From contig JAISAX010000071.1 of the NCBI GenBank assembly GCA_031266495.1, positions 1-6,232 of the forward strand: a DNA stretch of 6,232 bases, read 5' to 3'. A program made the position numbers and the translations under genes. The notes below the pieces were generated by a model that was not told where the DNA came from, ran no database searches, and saw only the letters and a list, made by a program, of their open reading frames with translations. The DNA is from Opitutaceae bacterium. Its GTDB lineage: Bacteria; Verrucomicrobiota; Verrucomicrobiae; Opitutales; Opitutaceae. The stretch's first letter is position 1; the number at the start of each line of letters is the position of its first letter. Of the stretch, positions 1-4,776 are shown piece by piece.

Positions 1-525
1 CCCCCCCCCTCCGTCGCCGCTGGTCGCGGCGCGGCAGGCGCGGGCGATTTCCCGCCAGGGCTGGATGACGCCGGTCTCGTTGTTCGCGGCCATGACGACG
101 ACCGCGCCGGTTTTTTCAACGGGATCGGCGAGGGCGGCCTCGACGGCCGCGGTCGTGACCACGCCGTCGGCGGTGACGGGCAGAGGGAGGACGCGGTCAC
201 CGAAAAATCGCTGTGCGGCGGCGATCACGCAGGGGTGCTCGGTGGGGTTGATCGCCAGGCGGCTGCCGGCGGGCAGCGTGGCGGCGAGGTGGCCGAGGAC
301 GGCGTGGGCTCCTTCCGTGGCGCCGGAGGTGAAAATGGTGTGCGCGGGTTCGCCGCCGAGCAGCGCGGCGAGGGCTTCGCGGGCGGAATCAAGCCGGATG
401 CGGGCGCGGGCGGCGGCGCGATAGAGGCTTGAGGGATTGTGCCAGGCTTCGTCGGCCATTTTCAGCCACGCCGCGCGGGCAGCGGGCGAGAGCGGCGTGG
501 TGGCGTTGTGGTCGAAGTACGGCAT
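1..525 (-). CDS. Cysteine desulfurase (NifS/IscS-like), N-terminal half, cut by window edge
   Basis: This is a PLP-dependent fold-type I (class V) aminotransferase-family enzyme. The family takes sulfur from L-cysteine to form an enzyme persulfide for Fe-S clusters, thiolated tRNA and cofactors, in the cytoplasm. The 175 visible residues start at ATG 525-523 and show the family landmarks in order: FDHNATTPL (4-12), NPSS (30-33), FTSGATEG (65-72, phosphate-binding loop), TEHP with the PLP-stacking His (95-98), and NNETG (148-152). The start matches the usual family start a few residues before the NATTP motif, and no upstream in-frame start was seen. The catalytic Asp, the PLP lysine and the active-site Cys loop lie beyond the window. 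After about residue 167 similarity fades into a Gly run encoded by the C9 tract at 1-9, where the family normally continues into the strand carrying the PLP-binding Asp. That may be a loop insertion or an assembly fault. IscS, NifS and SufS-like subtypes cannot be separated on this half. Confidence 0.9.
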   Translation of the reverse strand, partial: MPYFDHNATTPLSPAARAAWLKMADEAWHNPSSLYRAAARARIRLDSAREALAALLGGEPAHTIFTSGATEGAHAVLGHLAATLPAGSRLAINPTEHPCVIAAAQRFFGDRVLPLPVTADGVVTTAAVEAALADPVEKTGAVVVMAANNETGVIQPWREIARACRAATSGDGGGG

Positions 526-570
526 GGAGGAAAAGCGGAAAGGCTGAAGGGAAGTTCTGGAAATTTATTT

Positions 571-710
571 TTGAACAGAAGGAAACAAAGGAAACGAAGG
601 TAAAAACAAAGAAGACACTGAAAGAACACATTCACTTTAAGAAGGTTAAGCAGAAGTGAACGGCAGGTGCTCCTGGTTGTTCTTCGTTCTCTTCGTTGCC
701 TTCTGTTCAA
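571..710. repeat. Imperfect palindromic element with GAAACGAAGG-like iterated arms
   Basis: The arms are 571-599 and 682-710, which pair at 25 of 29 positions. Each arm starts or ends with TTGAACAGAAGG or its complement and is built from short A/G-rich units. The 82-nt loop contains a further perfect 7-bp stem (TTCACTT 631-637 with AAGTGAA 654-660). The element lies 45 nt upstream of the cysteine desulfurase start and next to a second palindrome, and together these fill the 342-nt gap at 526-867. No gene is supported in this gap; the short ORFs there are readings of the repeat. Confidence 0.8.
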
Positions 711-725
711 TTTTTAGAAGTTCCC

Positions 726-868
726 TGAAAACTGAAAAGCTGAAAGGCGGAGAGCGGAGGATTGAAGGTTCTGGCGAGCCGGGGGGGGGGGGGGGGCGTT
801 AGCGGCTGGTTTTATTTCAGGTTTTAAGCGTTTAAGCCTTTCAGCGTTTCAGCCTTTCCGCTTTTCTC
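726..868. repeat. Palindromic element with CTGAAAGGC-type iterated arms and a G16 loop
   Basis: The strongest arms are 732-748 and 836-852, with 16 of 17 positions paired (unit CTGAAA-GCTGAAAGGC). The right side continues as TTAAGCGTTTAAGC-like units and reaches the stop codon of the UPF0173 gene at 868-870. A copy of the outermost right-arm sequence (849-868) is found inverted at 529-548 with 19 of 20 matches, so this element and the one at 571-710 are nested within a larger inverted pair. The loop carries a run of 16 G. It sits directly 3' of the UPF0173 hydrolase gene. Confidence 0.65.
781..796 (+). other. G16 homopolymer tract
   Basis: Sixteen consecutive G occupy the loop of the palindrome at 726-868. 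The tract may be a genuine G-rich loop, since the palindrome arms on either side still pair. It may instead be a collapsed or artefactual run like those at 1-9 and 4690-4702. Confidence 0.9.
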
Positions 869-1551
869 TAGATGTCCAGCGAGTGGCCGGCGGCGAGCGG
901 GTGGACTTCGTGGCCGCGCGCCTTGGCGGCGGCGGCGAAGGCCTGCGGGTCCTGCACGATGGGCGGCCAGGTGTTGTAGTGCATAGGCACGGCGATGCGG
1001 GGTTTCAGGAAATCGAGCGCGTCGATGGCGTCTTCCGGACCCATCGTGAAATTGTCGCCGATGGGGAGCAGGGCGGCGTCGAGACCACCGCGTCCGATGA
1101 GCTGCATGTCGAGGAAGAGCGCGGTGTCGCCGGCGTGGTAGAGGCGTTTGCCGTCGGCCTCAAGAAGGATGCCGCAGGGCACGCCCATGTAGATCGGATT
1201 GAGCCCGGCGTTGAGGCTGGAGGTGTGGTGCGCGAGCGTGAGTTTCACCCGGCCGAAGGGGAAGTGGTGCGCGCCGCCCGGGTTCATGCCGTGCGTGGTG
1301 GCGAGCCCCTTGGCGGCGAAGTACTCGGCGATTTCGTAATTGGCGACGAGCGTGGCGTCGTTGGCGCGGGCGATCTCGAAGGCGTCGCAGGTATGGTCTT
1401 CGTGGCCGTGCGTGACGAGCACGGCGTCGCATTTCACGTCTTTCGCCCGGACGGGGGCGAAGGGGTTGCCCGTCAGGAACGGATCGATGATGATCCGCGC
1501 CGCGGTGGTTTCGACGAGGAAACAGGAATGGCCGTACCAGGTAATACGCAT
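868..1551 (-). CDS. UPF0173 family metal-dependent hydrolase (metallo-beta-lactamase fold)
   Basis: The predicted protein is a 227-residue cytoplasmic hydrolase of the UPF0173 (YtkL-like) branch of the metallo-beta-lactamase superfamily; the physiological substrate of the family is not established. The start MRITWYGHSCFLVE followed by IDPFLTGNP (22-30) is the family's typical N-terminus and supports ATG 1551-1549. Metal ligands are visible as HGHEDH (48-53), AHHT (107-110), HAGDT (139-143, with the bridging Asp142) and PMHY (189-192, His191). The length is typical for the family, and all expected ligands are intact. No signal peptide or membrane segment is seen. It lies 201 nt downstream of rpiB on the same strand, with a palindrome between them, so co-transcription is possible but not shown. 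The stop codon TAG (870-868) abuts the palindrome at 726-868. Confidence 0.93.
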   Translation of the reverse strand: MRITWYGHSCFLVETTAARIIIDPFLTGNPFAPVRAKDVKCDAVLVTHGHEDHTCDAFEIARANDATLVANYEIAEYFAAKGLATTHGMNPGGAHHFPFGRVKLTLAHHTSSLNAGLNPIYMGVPCGILLEADGKRLYHAGDTALFLDMQLIGRGGLDAALLPIGDNFTMGPEDAIDALDFLKPRIAVPMHYNTWPPIVQDPQAFAAAAKARGHEVHPLAAGHSLDI

Positions 1552-1603
1552 GATGTGTGTGGTGTATCAGGGTTGCGGATGCCGGTCAGGGACCGGAGTG
1601 GGG

Positions 1604-1744
1604 CCAATTTTCGATTTTCGATTCCCGATTTTCGATTTGTCAGACTGGCGCTTTCGCCCGGTACGAGTGGGCGCTGCTGCGCCAGGAGTGATGTATTGGA
1701 CGGGTCGGGAAATCGAAAATCATGAATCGAAAATCGAAAATTGG
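1604..1744. repeat. Near-perfect 35-nt inverted repeat of ATTTTCG units around a structured GC-rich core
   Basis: The arms 1604-1638 and 1710-1744 pair at 33 of 35 positions and consist of about 7-nt units (ATTTTCG and variants). The 71-nt loop is different in base composition and has its own two-step stem. CTGGCGC (1645-1651) pairs with GCGCCAG (1679-1685), and within it CGCCC (1655-1659) pairs with GGGCG (1669-1673). The element begins 8 nt beyond the rpiB stop codon, on the 3' side of rpiB, and fills most of the 201-nt gap before the UPF0173 gene. No T-run suggests a classical intrinsic terminator, but the RNA would fold strongly. It is probably one of a dispersed genomic family. Confidence 0.9.
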
Positions 1745-1752
1745 CAACCCGT

Positions 1753-2193
1753 TCACTGGCCGTCGATCTTGCGGATGCGGGCGATGTGACGGCCGCCTTC
1801 GAACGCGGTGGCGAGCCAGGTGCGGACAATTTTGAGGGCTTCTTCCAGGGTGAGAGTGCGTGCGCCGAGGGAGAGGACGTTGCCGTCGTTGTGGGAGCGG
1901 TTCCAGATGGCGACCTGCTCGTTCCAGCAGAGCCCGCAGCGCACGCCCCTGACTCGGTTGGCGACGATGGCCTCGCCGTTGCCCGAGCCGCCGAGGACGA
2001 TGCCGCGCTCGAACTCGCCGCGCGCCACGGCTTCGGCGGTGGGGCGGATGAAATCGGGGTAGTCGCAGGAGGCGTCGGAATACGTGCCGAAGTCGCGCAC
2101 CGTGTGCCCGTCGGCGAGGAGCGCTTCCTTGATTTTTTCCTTGTAGGCGAAACCGGCGTGATCGGAACCGATGGCAATGCTGGATTTTTTCAT
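1753..2193 (-). CDS. rpiB: Ribose-5-phosphate isomerase B (RpiB/LacAB family)
   Basis: The enzyme interconverts ribulose 5-phosphate and ribose 5-phosphate in the non-oxidative pentose phosphate pathway, in the cytoplasm. The 146-residue product has the RpiB signatures: IAIGSDHAGF (6-15), FGTY (35-38), CDYPDF (43-48), the phosphate/active-site loop GGSGNGE (68-74), NRVRGVRCGLCWN (79-91), and HNDGNVLSLG (101-110). The loop is of the GSGNGE kind known from mycobacterial RpiB, where a glutamate rather than the cysteine of E. coli RpiB acts as the base; Glu74 is the candidate here. ATG 2193-2191 was chosen because MKKSSIAIGSDHAG is the family's N-terminus. A start at 2274 would add 27 residues with no family match. 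AGG lies 8 nt before the ATG as a weak ribosome-binding site. It is 250 nt downstream of the methyltransferase gene. Confidence 0.95.
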   Translation of the reverse strand: MKKSSIAIGSDHAGFAYKEKIKEALLADGHTVRDFGTYSDASCDYPDFIRPTAEAVARGEFERGIVLGGSGNGEAIVANRVRGVRCGLCWNEQVAIWNRSHNDGNVLSLGARTLTLEEALKIVRTWLATAFEGGRHIARIRKIDGQ

Positions 2194-2291
2194 GGCGGAT
2201 GCCTGATAACGGTGTGCGGCTGGTGGATCGACAAGGCGAAACTGGATGCGCCAGGGCAGGCAGCTGCGATGCAAGTCCGCCCGAGCCGATC

Positions 2292-2312
2292 GGGCCGGTT
2301 ATACCGGCGCCC
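2292..2312. promoter_or_regulatory. Small hairpin with TATAAC box upstream of rpiB (speculative)
   Basis: CCGGT (2295-2299) and ACCGG (2303-2307) form a perfect short stem, extended by flanking GGG and CCC. On the minus strand it contains TATAAC, a plausible -10 box about 100 nt upstream of the rpiB start. The matching -35 region is poor (about 3 of 6). Promoter use is an inference, and the rest of the rpiB leader (2194-2290) shows nothing recognisable. Confidence 0.25.
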
Positions 2313-2324
2313 GGGATGTTTTTG

Positions 2325-2411
2325 ACTTTACGCAAAGATCGCGAAGCGCGCCAAGAACAGAACCGGCAATTCCTTGCGTTTCTTGCGTTCTTTGCGGCCT
2401 TTGTGTAAAGT
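2325..2411. repeat. Degenerate palindrome of CGCAAAGAACGC-type units
   Basis: The left arm (2325-2357) and right arm (about 2379-2411) are related as imperfect inverted copies. The outer ACTTTAC-CAAAG part pairs well, and the inner part has several mismatches and one gap. The right side shows the iteration TTGCGTTTC, TTGCGTTCT, TTGCGGCCT. The element lies 32 nt beyond the methyltransferase stop codon, on its 3' side, between that gene and rpiB. Confidence 0.75.
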
Positions 2412-2443
2412 ATAAAACCTCCGAAGATTCCGGAACGTTGGTG

Positions 2444-3883
2444 TTACGCCTGCTCCGGCTCCGTCAGCGCGAAACCCAGGTGCCGGGCGAGGCGCTGTTC
2501 GCGGATACCGTAAAACTGCGCGAGGGCACGGATGCGGCCGGCAATTTGCGGAGAGCCGGGCGCGCGGGTCCGGATGGCGGCGATCATGAGGTTTTTCGCC
2601 GTGTGTTCGGGTGAAATGAACTCGAAGACTTTTGTCCGGTAGCCGGCCCATTCGAGGAGTTCGGCGCGGAGGGCGTCGGTGACGATTTCGGACTCGCGTT
2701 CGTGGAGGATGCCGTGGGCCAGCGCCCCGGCGAGCACGGACGGGGGCGTGAGCTGGGGGCGCAGCTCCTTGTGGCAGCAGGGCGAGACGACGAGCAGGCG
2801 CGCGTCGGCCGCGATGCCGGCGGCGAGAGCGTCGTCGGTCGCGGTGTTGCAGGCGTGGAGCGCGATGAGCACATCGAGCGTCGGCGCGGCGGCGGACGCG
2901 GCGGCACTGATCTCGCCTTCGCGAAAAACCAGACCGGGCGCGGGAACGGGCACAGGGACGTCCTGAGACGAGGAGGAGTGGGGAGACGAAGGCGCGGGAT
3001 CGGGAGCGGGAGCAAAACCGTGTTGCGCGGCGATCCGGTTGGCGAGGGCGACGAGGTCGGCGCGGCGTTCGATGCCGGCGATGGCCGCGCGGGGGCCGAG
3101 CAGCGCGGCGAGGGCGAAGGTGAGGTAACCCTTGCCGCAGCCCATGTCGGCGATGCGCAGGACGCTCCCCGCTGGGCTAATGGAGAACGAAGAATGCAGA
3201 AGGGAGACGGTTGCGCTGCCGGTGGCACCGGGAGAAACGCAGGGCGGAATGGCGGGAGAAACGGCGGTGGCGTCCGGCGATTCTGCATTCTGCATTCGCC
3301 ATTCTTCATTAGCCGCGCGCGGCGCAACAAGGCCGGCCTCGGCGAGCAGGTGGGTGAGCAGTTCGCTGAATTTCTGGATCTGCCGGAACTTGCCCGCCAT
3401 GCCTTCGCGGGGCTGGCCGCAGTCGTTGGTGACGCCGAGTGCGCGGAGCCAGGGGGCATCGGCCGGGATGGCGTGGGCCTTGTGACGATCGTGGGAGTCG
3501 CGGGGAGGAGGCGGAGCCTCGGCCGCGGTTTTGAGGGTGAGTTTGCGGCGTCCGTTGGGGAGCGTCTGGAACTGGATGCTTTGCTCGGGCGTGAACAGGT
3601 GGGCGTCGCCGAAGGTGGCGCCGAGGAGCGCGTCGAGTTCGGCGAGGGCTTCGGTGGGCGGGTGGTTTTTGGTGATGTCGCGTGTGGCGTGGCGCCAGAC
3701 GAAGCTCAGGCGCGGGCCGGCCTTGAGGTTCACCGGCCGCACGAAGAGGTTTTTCAGCGTGGGATCGGCGACGGTGTCGGTGAACGGTTTGCCGCAGGTG
3801 AGCTTCACGAGCGTGCCTTGCGTCACGGCGGCGTGAAGCAGGGTGCGAAAACGGGAAAGCGGGTCGTTGGCGGTGTTGGACAT
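2444..3883 (-). CDS. SAM-dependent methyltransferase (Methyltransf_32-like) carrying an in-frame palindromic insertion
   Basis: The product is a 479-residue predicted cytoplasmic class I methyltransferase of unknown substrate. The N-terminal part (about 1-185) fits a conserved bacterial family: TLVKLTCGKP (24-33), NLFVRPVNLK (45-54), LSFVWRHATRD (59-69), and GKFRQIQKFSELLTHLL (164-180). SAM motif I is IADMGCGKGYLTFAL (244-258), followed by GIERRADLV (270-278) and ALHACNTATDDAL (341-353). SPCCHKELRPQ (367-377) is also typical of Methyltransf_32/METTL25-like proteins. Two stretches depart from the family. Residues 191-236 are encoded by a palindromic repeat (3176-3313) and sit where related proteins have only a short linker before motif I. 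Residues 290-316 are a Pro/Ser/Ala linker with repeated coding units 54 nt apart. Both keep the frame open and all core motifs intact, so the enzyme is probably functional. ATG 3883-3881 is the first start consistent with the family N-terminus. There is no clear ribosome-binding site. Confidence 0.88.
   Translation of the reverse strand: MSNTANDPLSRFRTLLHAAVTQGTLVKLTCGKPFTDTVADPTLKNLFVRPVNLKAGPRLSFVWRHATRDITKNHPPTEALAELDALLGATFGDAHLFTPEQSIQFQTLPNGRRKLTLKTAAEAPPPPRDSHDRHKAHAIPADAPWLRALGVTNDCGQPREGMAGKFRQIQKFSELLTHLLAEAGLVAPRAANEEWRMQNAESPDATAVSPAIPPCVSPGATGSATVSLLHSSFSISPAGSVLRIADMGCGKGYLTFALAALLGPRAAIAGIERRADLVALANRIAAQHGFAPAPDPAPSSPHSSSSQDVPVPVPAPGLVFREGEISAAASAAAPTLDVLIALHACNTATDDALAAGIAADARLLVVSPCCHKELRPQLTPPSVLAGALAHGILHERESEIVTDALRAELLEWAGYRTKVFEFISPEHTAKNLMIAAIRTRAPGSPQIAGRIRALAQFYGIREQRLARHLGFALTEPEQA
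3176..3313. repeat. Palindromic element inside a coding sequence, in frame
   Basis: The left arm starts at 3176 (GCTAATGGAGAACGAAG...) and the right arm ends at 3313 (...CCATTCTTCATTAGC). The outer 25 nt of the two arms pair at 21 positions. The arms contain GAATGCAGAA-type units, iterated in the right arm. The loop contains the direct repeat CGGGAGAAACG at 3229-3239 and 3253-3263, 24 nt apart, giving two VSP tripeptides eight residues apart. On the minus strand the element encodes residues 191-236 of the methyltransferase, beginning ANEEWRMQNAE and ending HSSFSISP, with no stop codon. Its architecture matches the intergenic palindromes of this window. Confidence 0.85.
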
Positions 3884-3901
3884 GCGGTGGATATTTTGGC
3901 T

Positions 3902-4090
3902 GCTGACGAACGCTGATGGCTGCGCTGAAACCGGAAGAGGTGACCGCTAAAGAACGCTAAAGAACGCTAAAAACAGACCCGGCCTTTCCCTTTCCTGTTT
4001 CGCAACAACGTCCGGTAATTTTAGCGTTCTTCAGCGTTCTTTAGCGGTCCTTTCATAGGTTTGGAATGGAGGTCATCAGTATCCGTTAGT
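3902..4090. repeat. Palindromic element, copy A of the AAAGAACGCT family
   Basis: The core arms 3942-3971 and 4020-4049 pair at 29 of 30 positions and contain three tandem 10-nt units (GCTAAAGAAC). Weaker outer arms (3902-3919 with 4073-4090, about 12 of 18) extend the palindrome so that it fills the whole gap and reaches the aminotransferase stop codon (4088-4086). The right flank (GGTTTGGAAT, then TCAGTATCCG) resembles the right flank of the element at 5854-6060. The loop 3972-4019 shows nothing else recognisable. Confidence 0.88.
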
Positions 4091-4736
4091 GGTTGAAAAA
4101 GGCGGCGAGGGCGGCGGTGACAGGTGCGACGGACGGGAAATCGCGGCGGTCGATACGGGAGACGGGCATGACGCCGGTGAGGGCATTGGTAACAAAAACC
4201 TCGTCGGCGGCAAACAGAGCCTCGCGTGAAACGGTTTCCTTGCGGGCGCGCTCCGGCCCGAGGTGCGCGAGGACACGGGCGCGGGCGATGCCGGGCAGGA
4301 TGCCGAGGGCGAGCGGCGGCGTGCGCACGATGCCGGCCTTCACGATGAAGAGCGTGGTGGCGGAGCCTTCGAGGACAAGGGCGTCCGGGGCGTGGGTGAT
4401 GAAGAGCGCTTCGTCGCAACCGGCTTCGCGGGCGGCGCGGCGGGCCAGCAGGTTTTCGAGGCAGTTGAGCGTCTTGTACGCGACCAGGGGGCGGCCGGCG
4501 CACGGCGGACAGGTGACGGTCTTGAGGCGGTAATCGCGCAGGCAGCCGGTTGCGGTGATGGGCAACGGGCGGGTGGTGATGAGTTCGCCGGTGCCGGAGA
4601 TCTCCCGGTAGCGGACGATCTTGACGGCGGCGGGCTGGCTTTGCGCGGCGAGGAGGCGGGCGATGCGGAGATCCAGTTCGGCGACAGGCGGGGGGGGGGG
4701 GGAGCCGAATGACTTTGAGCCGGATAAATCAGGCAT
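4086..4736 (-). CDS. Aminotransferase class IV (PabC/IlvE/D-amino-acid transaminase fold), N-terminal domain missing
   Basis: This is a PLP fold-type IV enzyme. Such proteins include aminodeoxychorismate lyase (folate synthesis), branched-chain and D-amino-acid transaminases; the visible part does not decide between them. The large domain is present: the PLP lysine in AYKTLNCLENLLAR (86-99, Lys88 from the ATG at 4736), DEALFI (108-113), LEGSATTLFIV (122-132, Glu123 is the usual PLP-ring partner), GILPGIARARVL (145-156), and AADEVFVTNALTGVMPV (176-192). The 216-residue product is roughly 60-80 residues shorter than family members. The small N-terminal domain, with its NG and GDGxFET motifs, is absent. 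Similarity begins at VAELDLRIARLLAA, exactly after a proline run encoded by the C13/G13 tract (4690-4702). Codons 1-12 are not family-like. The true start is therefore unknown; a TTG at 4745 is also in frame. A real 5' truncation, frame change or false join are all possible. Confidence 0.8.
   Translation of the reverse strand: MPDLSGSKSFGSPPPPPVAELDLRIARLLAAQSQPAAVKIVRYREISGTGELITTRPLPITATGCLRDYRLKTVTCPPCAGRPLVAYKTLNCLENLLARRAAREAGCDEALFITHAPDALVLEGSATTLFIVKAGIVRTPPLALGILPGIARARVLAHLGPERARKETVSREALFAADEVFVTNALTGVMPVSRIDRRDFPSVAPVTAALAAFFNH
4690..4702 (+). other. G13 homopolymer tract at the 5' edge of the aminotransferase homology
   Basis: Thirteen G on the plus strand read as a proline run in the aminotransferase frame. 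Family-like protein is found only on its left side, while the right side reads as the upstream region of fic. It could be a slippage-prone tract affecting translation of the aminotransferase, or an assembly join through low-complexity sequence. Confidence 0.85.
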
Positions 4737-4746
4737 CCGGCTCAAA
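4714..4746. promoter_or_regulatory. Perfect 11-bp inverted repeat between divergent genes
   Basis: TTTGAGCCGGA (4714-4724) and TCCGGCTCAAA (4736-4746) are perfectly complementary around an 11-nt spacer. The site lies 30 nt before the fic start and overlaps the proposed aminotransferase ATG. An operator for a dimeric regulator, possibly fic autoregulation through its own C-terminal DNA-binding-like region, or an mRNA hairpin are both possible. No clear -10/-35 pair could be assigned. The centre-to-centre distance of its half-sites is 22 nt, about two helical turns. Confidence 0.55.
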
Positions 4747-4776
4747 TCCCGGGCGTTTCAAACAACAACTCCCGAC

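Noticed and set aside
389..710. Small open frames on both strands, rich in Lys/Glu/Thr or in Phe/Leu/Cys
   Set aside because: They are translations of the repeat arms at 571-710 and of the antisense strand of the cysteine desulfurase gene.
883..1725. 280-residue plus-strand open frame over the UPF0173 gene
   Set aside because: It is antisense to a complete, motif-bearing hydrolase gene and runs into the palindrome at 1604-1744. It shows no recognisable domain.
1604..1744. Integron attC-like site
   Set aside because: The imperfect palindrome lacks the conserved GTTRRRY/RYYYAAC ends, and no integrase or cassette structure is present.
2194..2274. 27-residue N-terminal extension of RpiB
   Set aside because: RpiB proteins start at the KKSSIAIGSDHAG-like segment, and the extension has no family match.
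2325..2411. Classical rho-independent terminator
   Set aside because: The hairpin is long and imperfect, and no run of T follows it in the direction of the upstream gene. A terminator-like role remains only an inference.
2702..3916. 404-residue plus-strand open frame opposite the methyltransferase gene
   Set aside because: The minus-strand frame contains clear methyltransferase motifs. The plus-strand product is Gly/Arg/Glu-rich without family signatures and is explained by codon bias in GC-rich DNA.
3942..4049. CRISPR-like array of 10-nt units
   Set aside because: The units are directly tandem without unique spacers and are mirrored in the opposite arm, so this is a palindrome rather than a CRISPR array.
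4621..4776. 52-residue upstream extension of the Fic protein through the G13 tract
   Set aside because: The DUF4172-like domain starts at MYNWQ, and the extension is the antisense of the aminotransferase plus the homopolymer.
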